From: Apostichopus japonicus
Taxonomy: Eukaryota; Echinodermata; Holothuroidea; Aspidochirotida; Stichopodidae
Length of the DNA: 64,000 bases
Direction of reading: 5' to 3'
Assembly: GCF_037975245.1 (NCBI RefSeq)
Contig: NC_092569.1
Coordinates: 10,852,501-10,916,500, forward strand
The position numbers were made by a program, and so were the translations under genes. How positions within the stretch are numbered: position 1 is the first letter of the stretch; every line of letters starts with the position of its first letter. This document shows, in pieces, positions 1 to 11,153 of this stretch. Under the pieces are notes generated by a model, which saw nothing but the letters and a program-made list of their open reading frames with translations, ran no database searches and had not been told where the DNA came from.

Positions 1-860
<860 letters not shown>

Positions 861-2948
861 TGGTTGTAATGTCTAAGCGAAGCATCGCCGATAAATATAC
901 TAACTGACTATAAGCTATAACTGGACGGCATATTTTTTTTAACCAGAGTTCAATTTGTGCCGGGTGCTTAAACTAGCTTACTAAAATGATTGTCGTATTA
1001 ATCTATATTATTTATGCATTTAGGTTAAAAAGTTGGAGAGGTCAATTCAAATCTACGAAACTTATACACAAGTAAACGAAAACACAAATATATTATTTTG
1101 AAAAATTTCGATCATCAATAATTTGGCAGAATGTAATATATTTACTAACCATCATTGTAGGAGTATGTATGGATACTTTGTTACAGTTCCAAAGATATTT
1201 GAATTCGATTTATTTTATCAAAGGTAGTCCTAGTTTGGGCGTAAATTGAGGACTGGCTGCTTTGCATATTCAGGACAATACAAGTAATTGACGATCTGTT
1301 TCATATATACATATATATATCTGTATATAGATAAAGATCTGTGTTAATATAGATATGTATTTACATACAAACATACATACATACATACATACATACATAC
1401 ATACATACATACATACATAAGTGCTTATTGCTTTAGGATGTTCACTATCTTCCAATAATGAACAGAAGCCATCCCACGCAACATTTCCTTTCCAACATTT
1501 AGTTGAAAATGTGTACATACTTTTAATTAAAGAAAAATGCATACAAAGGCTATGAGATGTATATCAATTTAACTACTCTATTGGGTTGAGACAATTAAAC
1601 GACATTTGTTAAAAGTGAAATACATACCTATGTGTGCTATGAACGAAGCGCAATTATATCAAAAAGTGAATTGTTCCTTTTTCTATAATGTACGCTTACA
1701 TTTTTTTAGAGAATACAATAGTACAGGGGCTTTGCTCAGGTCTGTTGACACTTCTCTAAAACTGTAGACGCTTCGCTGGTACCATATATTGCCCCCACTT
1801 TAGATAAATAGAAACATGAAACGTAGGTTCAATGTCAGATTTATCGTGTCATGAAAGTCTTCAATGATGAATAAATGAAGCACCTTGCCTTGGGCAGACA
1901 AATAGTAATTTTCGCCTCAGTATAGACATAGCTATCACAGTAAATATCAAATCAGTGTACCAGCTCACTCTGAATGTCTTTAGAGACTAATAAAGAAATT
2001 TCTGAAAACGTAACGTAACGTAACGTCAAAGGAGGTAGTTTTGCTTACCATCATAGTAAATGAAAGGTTAATCATATCTCGATTATTATAACCAATTAAC
2101 TGAAAGTTACTCAAAGGAAGATACCCCACAATACATATATTAGCATAATTAAATTAAATTAATGAAGACTGAAACTATAGAAAAAAGTATAGATAGAGAT
2201 ATATATCCACAGTTACTGTGTTAGGTGAAACACTCATTGCACTTCTTTATTACTATATTTCATTTCACATATATGCATTTTCAAAGCTTATTCTTACTTT
2301 TTGGACCAATTTTTATCTACATTATATTGGTATACTGATATTTGTTGAAGAACGAAGCTGATTGTGCAAAGAAAAAAAAAATGGATGCTCATTATTCTCT
2401 TATTAATGATTTGCTTCAATCCATTTTATCATCTGGTGTAAAGAAGGTTATTAACCAGTATCTCTATTCAGAGTCATCACAAAAGTTTATTACTTTTCGA
2501 ATTCATAAAGAGCCTTTCTAGTAACAAAAGCGCGTCTGCTTTGGCTGGGAGTAAATGAAACGTGAAAAAAATAAAAAACGTTGAAATTATATCTACTGAA
2601 TAGACCATGAGACGCCATATACGACAAGCTTTATCCCCTGTATAAGTATACGTTACATATTGCTGGAAGAGTGATTTATTGTCTAATTCTAATGAAGATA
2701 ACTAAATGTAAACCTAAGTGACAAAAGCTGATCTTCCGGCAATGACGTAATCACAGTATCGTTTTACAATTCGTGCTCTGATACTGATACTTATTCGATT
2801 CGTCCAATCAGCTTTAAGTTAATACATGTACATATTTGTTGAGACTATGTTATTTAGTCTATATTAAAGACATCACAGTATCCAACTCGATCATTCCAAA
2901 CTTAACGGAGAACATCAATGACAAGTAGAGCGGTCAACTTAGAACACA
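861..2948. other. Upstream intergenic region
   Basis: No coding exon is recognised. It holds an ATAC/CATA microsatellite at about 1368-1419, a short run of ACGTA units near 2010-2025, and AT-rich DNA. The last few hundred bases must carry the promoter and 5' UTR of the fibrinogen-domain gene. An out-of-frame upstream ATG at 2918 precedes the chosen start. No convincing TATA box could be assigned. Confidence 0.5.
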
Positions 2949-3018
2949 ATGAAGAGAAAGAAATTGTTTCAGCTTTTCCATTTGGCGCTAATCCTCATCG
3001 ATATGACGGATGCCGGAA
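2949..3018 (+). CDS. FReD gene exon 1: start and signal peptide
   Basis: The ATG opens MKRKKLFQLFHLALILIDMT, a basic N-region followed by a hydrophobic core, and then DAG as a plausible signal-peptidase site. A consensus GTAAGT donor begins at 3019, leaving phase 1, which matches every following cassette exon. An upstream ATG at 2918 lies in another frame. This start was chosen because the peptide is a credible secretion signal. Confidence 0.8.
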
Positions 3019-6000
3019 GTAAGTATATATTTTTACATGATAGTAAGAGTTATGGATTCCATTTTCTTTCTATAATTATCAATAACAATATGCTGAGTCT
3101 TTTAATGTCCCCCATGGGGTTGTCAGGCTGTCTTGGCTGAGGGGTTTGGGCATACATAAAGTACATCCTATTCTGTTTTAAAGTTTGTTTCTGTTCGGTT
3201 AACTATGTAGACTTCCACTTTTCTATATCACATCATTCTTAGACATACTGCAGCAGGTTTGAAGTTTTTATAATGGCTTATTGTGGCAACCTTTTGAATA
3301 AAGAGCAACATGAGCAAGCAAGGCAACTTTCAGCAAATTTAGTAAATTTCGAGGAAGGGTTCTTCAAGATTAATTCACTTTTATGGGTACTCGAGCTGCT
3401 CGAATATTAACATAATTAGCCCTCCATTATACCTACATATATCTCCGTCTAGATAACAGAAAATTGATTGGAAAATATCAACTGTTGGCGGGCTGACCTA
3501 TTTTTTACTAAATTCCAAGTATGTCTACTTGGAATTTTCGTGGTATTATAGTCACACCAGTTTGTATCTAGGAATATGCTGTTTATTGTTCCTAGGGCTA
3601 TTGATATATGACAATCCTATGTTACTTAATGGCCGAGTTCAGAGTGTTTCATCACCATTTGATCTGTAAGATATGTAATACCGAGTTTACCGCAGGTCGC
3701 GTACGATATTCGGTGTGTTAAAGTTAAAAGTTGATTTATTTTAATCGTAGACTTATTCGAAATTTTAGTTCAGACTCAAGGCTAATTCTAACGTTAGGCT
3801 AACTGTTATCGCGTTACTCGAGCTGCTTGAATAATTACATAATTAGCCCTCCCTATACCTACATATATCTCCGTTTAGATAACAGAAAATTGAATGGAAA
3901 ATATCATCTGTTGGCGGGCTGACCTAATTTTTTACTAACATCTGTTTGTCTACTTGATATTTTGTGATATTATAGTCACACCAGTTGGTATCTAGGAATA
4001 TGCTGTTTATGGCCGAGTTCTGATTGTTTCACCACCCTTTGATCTGTAAGATATATAATACCGAGTTTACCGCAGGCCGCGTACGATATTCGGTGTGTTA
4101 AAGTTAAAAGTTGATTTATTTTAATGGTAGACTTATTAGAAATTTTAGTTCAGACTCGAGGCTAATTCTAACGTTAGGCTAACTGTTATCGCGTAACAAG
4201 TTAGGCAGACTATCTAACAAATCGATTCGTCAGAACTTTAGTCTAGTTCTAGATATTTTACCAGGACATCACTGTCACAAAACTGCCAAATGGATTAGTT
4301 GTCTAAAGTTATAAATACCGAGACAATTTTCTTCACTCTCAATACAGTCAATTCGACATGTACAGAAACGTAAATAGACTGGGATTTGCAGTACGAGAAC
4401 TGCTACCAGTAACGTAATTGATGATTTCAGTATTGGTTATCTATACCATCCAGTTTATTTAAACTTTACTTCTTTACTTTTTTTGTAATGAATTCCATAT
4501 TTATAACCACTACTACACACTTAACCATTTGCATAAATCTTAAGCATTTGTTTTGTTCCGTTCTGTTCTGTTCTGCTGTTTTTGCTTTTCGTTTGTTTCG
4601 TCTTGTCTTGTCTAATCTTGTCTTGTTTTTATTATAATTTATTTTTGTTGCTGAGTATTTTTAACGCTTGTATACATGTAGTTGTTTCTGATGTTTGTTT
4701 CTTCTTTTTTTCTTATTCCTAGAATTGTGTGATTTTGCTGAGAAATTCCCATGTAAAGGAAGCCATTGTTTACCTTCACCTTGTAAAAGTAAGTAAAAAG
4801 TAAACAGAACACAGAATGTTGTCAAACTATTATTTATATTTTGTAAGAATTTAAACATGCCACAAAATTGATGTTTTTCATGTGCCTGTGATGTATGTGG
4901 TTTCAAACTTGACGTCTTCTTAGCTCGTTTAATTTTTTTCATTCAAACCAAAAATAATAATACAAAATACCATTGTTTGAGAGACAGCATTTATTATCGG
5001 TATGTTTTGGTTCGTTATAGGAATTGACAGTATTATCTCTTTATGATCTGAGTGCATGATTTCACTAGTTCAACTTTATGTAACAAATTTCTGTCACTAA
5101 ATACATTTCATACTTCTCACTTCAAGTTGAAAATATTCTTTCAATTATTATTATTTTCTTCTTGGGGGGGATTTGCAAATATAAATTATAAGTCTATGAG
5201 ATATCGCCCCCATTAAACTTGCTAGTAGGATTTAACAATTTTCGCATTATTAGCAACATTCTGTCTATAAAGACAGCCTTTTTAAATATCCGCTTTTCTT
5301 CATTTTGGTCTGTTAAGATAACATCATAACGAAAAGAAGACCACTAGATTTGTAAAATATGATACACGGACATATTATTATCTGGTTGGAGGGGAATACG
5401 TTATCAGTTTAGCTGTTAATTTATTTGTGTTGTTATTTTCCACCATCTTATACCACTTTCTTACGAAACAAGATATGTCAATAGTCCAAAAAGTAGTGCA
5501 AAATAATCAGAAAGAGGACTTCATTCAAGACAATTCTATTTCCATTTAATACAACCCACTTTACAGTATTACTATTAATACGAAATTGTCCATAAACATC
5601 CTTCCTATACTGTTTTCTAGGTAAGACAACGCAAGAATCAAAGGAACCAACTACTGCAGTCACTACTGAACCAAAAGGCACGACTCTAGGTAAGTCCCGT
5701 AGCATATCAAGCACACTATTCATATCATGTGATAATAGAAGAAATCACATTAATTATGCATTATTAAATTGTTCATAAACATCCTTCCTATACTGTTTTC
5801 TAGGTAAGACAACGCAAGAATCAAAGGAACCAACTACTGCAGTCACTACTGAACCAAAAGGCACGACTCTAGGTAAGTCCCGTAGCATATCAAGCACACT
5901 ATTCATATCATGTGATAATATCAGAAATCACATTAATTATGCATTATTAAATTGTTCATAAACATCTTTCCTATACTGTTTTCTAGGTAAGACAACGCAA

Positions 6001-8638
6001 GAATCAAAGGAACCAACTACTGCAGTCACTACTGAACCACAAGGCACGACTCTAGATAAGTCCCGTAGCATATCAAGCACACTATTCATATCATGTGATA
6101 ATATCAGAAATCACATTAATTATGCATTATTAAATTGTTCATAAACATCCTTCCTATACTGTTTTCTAGGTAAGACAACGCAAGAATCAAAGGAACCAAC
6201 TACTGCAGTCACTACTGAACCACAAGGCACGACTCTAGGTAAGTCCCGTAGCATATCAAGCGCAAGGTAAGTCATGTAGCATATCAAGCACACTACTGAT
6301 ATCATGTGATAATAGAAGAAATCACATTAATTATGCATTAATGTGCTTAATGATTTAATTTAAATGCTTTCTTTAGAGTCGCAATTAGCTTTCCGCTGTT
6401 AAGTTCATAGTAGGATGTTACTACATGGAAATATAAAACAAAACATAATAGTCATGATATTTCAACATAAACTGCTCTTATCTCAATGCAGGTTCTACGA
6501 CATATCCGTGTCCTCCGAACATGATCTATGGAAACTGCACTTGTGAAGCAACATGTGAAGATCCCAAAGGAGAGTCTGCTTGTTACAGTACCTGTTTAGG
6601 TAGCACGGGTTGTATCTGCAAATCTGGATTAATGCTGAGTGGAAGTGACTGTATCAGTGCGAGTATATGCAGCTGTTTCGTTACAGAGGCCAACTTGGTT
6701 ATATCGGTGAGTTTTTGTGACATCTATTTAAATGTCAGATGACATTTCTAATGGATATTTAATCACAGAATTGTATCTGACAACAATTTTTGTTCTTCCA
6801 ACTTATAAGTTTACATTTGATCTGTTTTAGAATGGAAAAACATACGTTAACGATAACTGCACCCATAAGTGTTCCTGTAGCGATAACCGACTGATCTGTG
6901 AAGATGACTACAGCTGTAGTTCCAATGCTGTGTGTGATGTCGAGAATGAAGTACGACAGTGTTATTGTAATGATGGATACGAAGGTGACGGTGAAACTTG
7001 TGTATCCTTGCCGTATAGAGACTGTCAGGATGTTTATGACGCTGGACATAGACAAGATGGCGTTTATACAATCATGCCTACTGGATGGCCTGGTTTACCA
7101 TTCAACGTATCTTGTAGAATGGGAGACGGTGGAGGATGGACCGTAAGTCTTAATTGGAACAATATGAATATTTCAAGTATGTTTCTGTGAGTTTTGTTGA
7201 TTAAGTCTATTGCTGACGGTAATGCAAGTCCAAGTTTCTGTTTTCGGTTTGGTTGCACTTTAATAATTCCTTACCAGGTATTGTATCAAAAATACTTTAG
7301 TGGAAGAAAAGTGTGACAACACGAACAATTCCCACTCCCTAAAGAAAACAAAAACAAAGAAAATTCCTACATTTGTCTTACTGAAATAATATTCTATTAA
7401 TATATTCGTGCGGTGTTTCTTAAATTAAGTTGTCTGTTACCATGCTTCACGACTCTCATCATTATCTCTCTTTCATTATACATTTACTTGCTATCTTTTC
7501 AGGTGTTTCAACGTCGTACCGATGGCTCTACGAGTTTTTATCAAAACTGGGCTGCGTACAAAGACGGGTTTGGTGACAGCAGGAACTTATGGCTAGGAAA
7601 TGAAAAGCTTCATTACTTGACAAACCAGAGAAACTACACGCTTCGCTATGACATCACTACTTCTAGTGGATCTGCTAAATATGCTGAATATCCAGAGTTT
7701 CAAATAGAGTCTGAAAGCAACAACTACACAATGAATAAACTCGCTGATCGTAGCAGTGGAACCACAGGTTTGTTGCATGTTTGTTATTGCGCCTTGCTTT
7801 GGATAGTAGCCTATGTCAAGTTAAAGTTACTAGCCTTTTCACAAGCAAATTCGTGAGAAATAGTCTTCACGGTTCAGCAGATCTTAATGTTTTTATTACC
7901 TACGAAATATGCTCTAAGTACACTGGATCAGAAATCCTTACAACGAGGGTTTGGTGTAACACAACCCCCCCCCCCCCCCTCCCAAAAACCTCCTTTCACA
8001 ATTCACGCACAAAGTGCCTACGGTTGTATAGACGAGATAATTATCAAGTTATCATCCATTTCTGGGTCCATCATCCATTTCAATAAAGAACTAGAAAGAA
8101 TAAAATCAGCACATAAAATAAATAATGATTAAGGAATTATCACATTAAAAATGAATTCTGAATCTCTCTTTATGTAAATCACCCCCCCCCCCCCCCCCAT
8201 TCTAATTCCAGTATACTACAAAACGTATTTTACGTCGCAACAAAAGTGTGCAATATAACAGGATACTTATATGCTATTGTTGAATGACCAAATATTAACC
8301 AATGATGGTTCTGGCTGTTTTCCTTCACAGGTAATTATCTCTATTATAACAGAGGAAAACAATTCAGCACGCATGACCGAGACAATGACGCATGTGGTAA
8401 CTTCGACTGTGCAGAGAAGCACAGAAGTGGCTGGTGGCACTCGAAGAAGTACTGCTCTAATTGCATTAGTAATAGCTATTGCTCTCTTTTCCATGTACAC
8501 AGCAGCTGCAAGTCATCTTGTACATATGAGAACCTCAATGGGGTCTACAATGGAAGCAACGGGGAAATGATTTACTCTAATGGTTATAATATCTGCAACC
8601 TCCAATCTGTTGAGATGAGAATTCGACCATCCACTTGA
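2949..8638 (+). CDS. Secreted fibrinogen-related protein (signal peptide, Ser/Thr linker, TIL, TILa, EGF-like, FReD)
   Basis: Ten coding exons join with consistent phases into 503 codons plus stop: 2949-3018, 4723-4788, 5621-5689, 5804-5872, 5987-6055, 6170-6238, 6492-6706, 6831-7142, 7503-7767 and 8331-8638. Residues 1-23 are a signal peptide. Residues 24-45 form a short Cys-rich piece and 46-137 a linker of four near-identical 23-residue units. Residues 138-209 hold a ten-cysteine TIL (trypsin-inhibitor-like) domain, 210-238 a TILa/VWC-like module, and about 238-267 an EGF-like module. Residues about 272-503 are a fibrinogen C-terminal domain with GGWTVFQRR, YKDGFG, LWLGNEKLH, the calcium-site DRDND and NLNGVY. 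FReD proteins are typically secreted carbohydrate or acetyl-group binding lectins of innate immunity, so a recognition role is inferred. Copy 3 of the linker exon has lost its donor and is probably skipped, giving about 480 residues. The FReD C-lobe carries an extra Cys-rich stretch. Confidence 0.88.
3386..4199. repeat. Tandem direct duplication of about 0.4 kb in FReD intron 1
   Basis: The stretch beginning GGTACTCGAGCTGCTCGAAT near 3386 and ending AACTGTTATCGCG near 3815 is repeated, with scattered substitutions and an internal deletion, from about 3813 to 4197. Shared landmarks include CTGTTGGCGGGCTGACCTA and GTACGATATTCGGTGTGTTA. No ORF or terminal inverted repeat was noticed. It is a local segmental duplication within the intron. 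Confidence 0.85.
4723..4788 (+). CDS. FReD gene exon 2: short Cys-rich module
   Basis: A 66-nt, phase 1-1 exon lies between a pyrimidine-rich acceptor (…TTATTCCTAG) and a GTAAGT donor. It encodes LCDFAEKFPCKGSHCLPSPC then K, with four cysteines. It resembles the first half of an EGF-like module but is too short to assign. Phase and splice sites support inclusion. Confidence 0.65.
5621..5689 (+). CDS. FReD gene cassette exon, copy 1 (Ser/Thr/Pro linker)
   Basis: A 69-nt exon of 23 codons, phase 1-1, between TTTTCTAG and GTAAGT. It encodes KTTQESKEPTTAVTTEPKGT then TL. The Thr/Pro-rich composition suggests an O-glycosylated stalk. It is the first of four units in a 183-bp tandem array (about 5579-6310) in which exon and flanking intron are duplicated together. 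Confidence 0.78.
   Translation, partial: VRQRKNQRNQLLQSLLNQKARL
5804..5872 (+). CDS. FReD gene cassette exon, copy 2
   Basis: The same 69-nt, phase 1-1 exon as copy 1, exactly 183 bp downstream, with an intact acceptor and GTAAGT donor. The encoded linker is identical to copy 1, including Lys in EPKGT. Confidence 0.78.
   Translation, partial: VRQRKNQRNQLLQSLLNQKARL
5987..6055 (+). pseudogene. FReD gene cassette exon, copy 3 (splice donor lost)
   Basis: The third 183-bp unit. The acceptor and the 69-nt reading frame are intact, with Gln replacing Lys in EPQGT. The donor reads ATAAGT instead of GTAAGT at 6056, so normal GT splicing is abolished. The exon is probably skipped, which keeps the frame because it is symmetric. 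It could be an assembly error or an allele. Confidence 0.75.
6170..6238 (+). CDS. FReD gene cassette exon, copy 4
   Basis: The fourth unit, again 183 bp downstream, with an intact acceptor and GTAAGT donor and the Gln variant shared with copy 3. A partial extra copy of the donor region follows at about 6263-6292 (AAGGTAAGTCATGTAGC), giving a second potential downstream donor. Confidence 0.78.
   Translation, partial: VRQRKNQRNQLLQSLLNHKARL
6492..6706 (+). CDS. FReD gene exon: TIL (trypsin-inhibitor-like) domain
   Basis: A phase 1-0 exon of 215 nt. Its product begins with TYPCPPNMIYGNCTCEATC and has ten cysteines in TIL-domain spacing (CPPN, NCTC, ATC, SAC, STC, GC, IC, DC, then C.C). TIL domains occur in serpin-like small inhibitors and in zonadhesin, SCO-spondin and von Willebrand-type proteins. 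The domain is clear, but inhibitory activity is not implied. Confidence 0.85.
6831..7142 (+). CDS. FReD gene exon: TILa/VWC-like, EGF-like and start of FReD
   Basis: A phase 0-0 exon of 104 codons. It starts NGKTYVNDNCTHKCSCSDNR, the TILa/VWC-like pattern that usually follows a TIL domain. The EGF-like motif CYCNDGYEGDGETC comes next. The exon ends in the N-terminal fibrinogen signature RDCQDVYDAGHRQDGVYTI followed by GGGWT. The donor is GTAAGT at 7143. Confidence 0.87.
7503..7767 (+). CDS. FReD gene exon: central fibrinogen domain
   Basis: A phase 0-1 exon of 265 nt. It continues directly from GGGWT with VFQRRTDGSTSFYQNWAAYK, then DGFGDSRNLWLGNEKLHYLT, the most conserved part of the fibrinogen C domain. 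The donor is a weaker GTTTGT. Frame and length fit the neighbours. Confidence 0.87.
7966..8198. repeat. Two poly-C tracts in the last FReD intron
   Basis: Runs of C lie at about 7965-7979 and 8181-8198. The intervening intron is otherwise unremarkable. Confidence 0.9.
8331..8638 (+). CDS. FReD gene last exon: C-lobe with Cys-rich insertion, stop
   Basis: It starts after TTCCTTCACAG in phase 1 and ends at TGA 8636-8638. The product has GKQFSTHDRDNDACGNFDCA (calcium loop), SGWWH, then about 30 residues with six cysteines, then ENLNGVY and SVEMRIRPST. In ordinary FReDs only about six to ten residues separate WW from NLNG, so the Cys-rich stretch is an insertion beside the ligand pocket. The segment after NLNGVY is shorter than usual. 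Confidence 0.87.
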
Positions 8639-9885
8639 TTTGATGAACAATATGACTGTGAAACTGAGCATTTTACGAAACATTGTACGTAATAATTCAG
8701 AAGTTAATTAAGTCTGACCAAACGGAGCCTGGTTGGAATATACTTTATGGATAACAGCATAAGAAAACATTAAACCTTCAAATTGAAACATTCACTAACA
8801 AATTTGTTCGAAATGGAATGACAAATTGAAAAAAAAGGAGCAAAGACAAATATAACATGGATTGCTCTATACTGGTGAGTCATTCATCACTACAAAAATA
8901 ATTAAAATTCAATAAATAAAGTAATACGAAATAAAAAGCGTTTCGAGTTTATATTTGGTTTAGTAAGGTTTAGTCTAAATGTGTCACATAACTCACCTTT
9001 TCTCGTATATTTGATACACCAGACCCCCCCCCCCAACACCCCTATACATGATTAAATGAAATAACAATTTATGTTAAAAATTGAAACATTACTCAACAAC
9101 TTCAGAATAAAGTCGAAAGTGTATGAACTTACATAATTGGTACTGTTGTGTTTTCTATATCAAAATCCATTCAGATACAGTTTAGTAAGTTCACATGTCT
9201 CTTGTACGAGATCCACGTAGTATGTACTTATATTGAGTTAAACTGACCCTACGTTAGCTTACTTATACGCCTGGGAAACAATAGCAGAGAATGTTGGTAT
9301 TCGACACCTCATTTGTCTAGGAGACTGGAAGAGGGTCTATTGAGCAATCGTCGACTGTAGCACTCATTAAGAACTTTTCTCCCCACCCTTTTCAAAATAC
9401 AATAAAATCGTTTCTGATTATGTTACTGAATTTTTCAACAATTAGCCTCTGATTGTTCAGGCTCTAATAAAATGCCTCAGTATTGTTTGAATATATAGAT
9501 ATAGTTTCAGTGGTAATTTTAAGTATATAAGTATGGTCAATATTTTCTACGCTGGTATTAATATATAGAATGAAATATTTGTCTATACTGATCTGATATT
9601 TCAAATCAATTTAAAAGTAACATGATATTTTATTATTTTTTTGTAACTTTAGGTATGTTATCTTGTCTTGACTAATTCTTTTGTCTATATTTTTCAACAC
9701 ATATTTGGAGAAAAATGATTCATAAGTATTGCACTTCAGTTTTTTCTCCTTTTCCACACATTAGATCTTTGGTAGTGTTCATTGAATTATATATAATACC
9801 ATGATGATTTGATTACATGTAAATGAATTCTTGTTTAAAATGTACTTATCTTTTGTGTTGGAAATAAACAGTTTCATTGTCATTG
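8639..9885 (+). other. Probable 3' UTR and polyadenylation region of the FReD gene
   Basis: AATAAA occurs at 8911-8916 (overlapping another at 8915-8920) and at 9863-9868. The latter is followed by TTTCATTGTCATTGTCAT, a plausible U/GU-rich downstream element. No ORF of note lies here, so the transcript may end near either site. Confidence 0.55.
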
Positions 9886-10521
9886 TCATATTCTTCATTT
9901 AAAATAATATTCAGTGCGTTCCACCTATGCATCAGTAATATCTATATATATATACGTTGCGAAAGGTACCATAGTAGCGGTGTAGTGAATTCCAGCAATA
10001 CTATACCTAATCCAAAAAACTGAGTAAAAATAATGCCAGCTCAAGGAAATATGATGAAAGTGAATAACCTATTGCAATTTTTATATTAAAATTTACTTAA
10101 AGAAGGTCTCTCGTGATCGAAAGCGGTGGCGCTATCACATTTCTAAAAGGTTTCCGATATAAACAAACAATGATAGCTCCATCTAAGCAGCTATGAATCA
10201 GTGAGTATATCGTGTATACCACTATTACTGTTTGCATGGTATAGATAATCCCAACTTAGACCTGTTCTTGTTTTGCAGAATAAAGAAATTAATAACATAT
10301 TTTAAAATGAGGCTAGGTCCACTATCTCTGGTCAAATGACGATCTAACTGCCTTCTTGCAATAGAAAATAATTCGGCGAACATATTACCATCAGGAGTTA
10401 CGGGCATCGAAGTTTACATACCTTTTACTGTTAGGCCTAAATCGGTAAGTCTTACTCGCTGCACAGTTAGGAAAACGGACCCAACCAATAAGTACTCCCA
10501 GTTGGTACTAATTAGCATACA

Positions 10522-10620
10522 CAGGGGCGGCGATTTGTTTCAAATTGGGGGGGGGGAGGGGACATTTTCTTGGGTGCAGGATTATTAAAACTTTCATCCC
10601 CAAATTGTTCGCGCACTTTG
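10522..10620 (+). mobile_element. Truncated hAT-like GC-rich repeat end
   Basis: CAGGGGCGGCGATTTGTTTC and the following G-run match the left end of the complete element at 38907-40156. The copy ends against a TA microsatellite and no right end was found. Confidence 0.6.
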
Positions 10621-10629
10621 TGATATTTT

Positions 10630-10630
10630 G

Positions 10631-10702
<72 letters not shown>
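10630..10702. repeat. (TA)n microsatellite
   Basis: Alternating TA of about 70 bp with one ACATA interruption. Confidence 0.97.
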
Positions 10703-10708
<6 letters not shown>

Positions 10709-10999
10709 TTTAAGTAACCAGAATGCAAAATGCATGAAGGTTTCGATGACTTCAATGCACTAGACTTCTGCTTGTTAGTATAACCTGATATCGAATTTGT
10801 AACAAATAAAAATCAGTTATGTTTGATTAAAAATGATGTATGTATGTGATCATTCCACATTCCATTGCGTATAACTCATTAACAATATTCGTATAAGTCA
10901 ATTCAAAAACTTCAGATTCTTCTTTTGTATGCATTCAAAATTGAGTAATTTCATATGGTTGCTCCCTATCATAACAATGTTATCTCTAAACGATTTTAC

Positions 11000-11153
11000 C
11001 TGTAATGGTGGAACCAGTGGCTAGCTATATCCAGCGACAGTAGTATCTGTAGCAGTATCATATATTCAGGGTGTAAACTGGACAACATCACCATAAGACA
11101 GGTGCTTGTACACCGGTCGGTGACAAGGTCCATCAAAGCACCGAATGAAGTCT
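11000..11153 (-). CDS. CDIPT: CDIPT exon 3
   Basis: It follows a TTTTACAG acceptor in phase 1 and ends AG|GTAAAA in phase 2. It encodes ETSFGALMDLVTDRCTSTCL and onward to SLDIASHWFHHY. This supplies the last Gly and two catalytic Asp residues of the CDP-alcohol phosphotransferase motif. A different frame of the same DNA gives an apparent terminal exon ending VQFTP-stop. That frame has no homology and was rejected. Confidence 0.85.

Noticed and set aside
8271-8570. 99-codon plus-strand ORF
   Set aside because: It overlaps the last FReD exon in another frame and crosses its splice acceptor; the FReD frame has clear homology.
10225-10407. Minus-strand ORF MPVTPDGNMFAELFSIARRQ
   Set aside because: Somewhat protein-like and near CDIPT, but it does not match the missing CDIPT C-terminus and has no clear splice acceptor.
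11066-11153. Minus-strand terminal exon reading DFIRCFDGPCHRPVYKHLSY and ending VQFTP-stop
   Set aside because: The same acceptor read in the phase set by exon 2 gives the CDIPT sequence with all catalytic residues, so this frame is a shadow.
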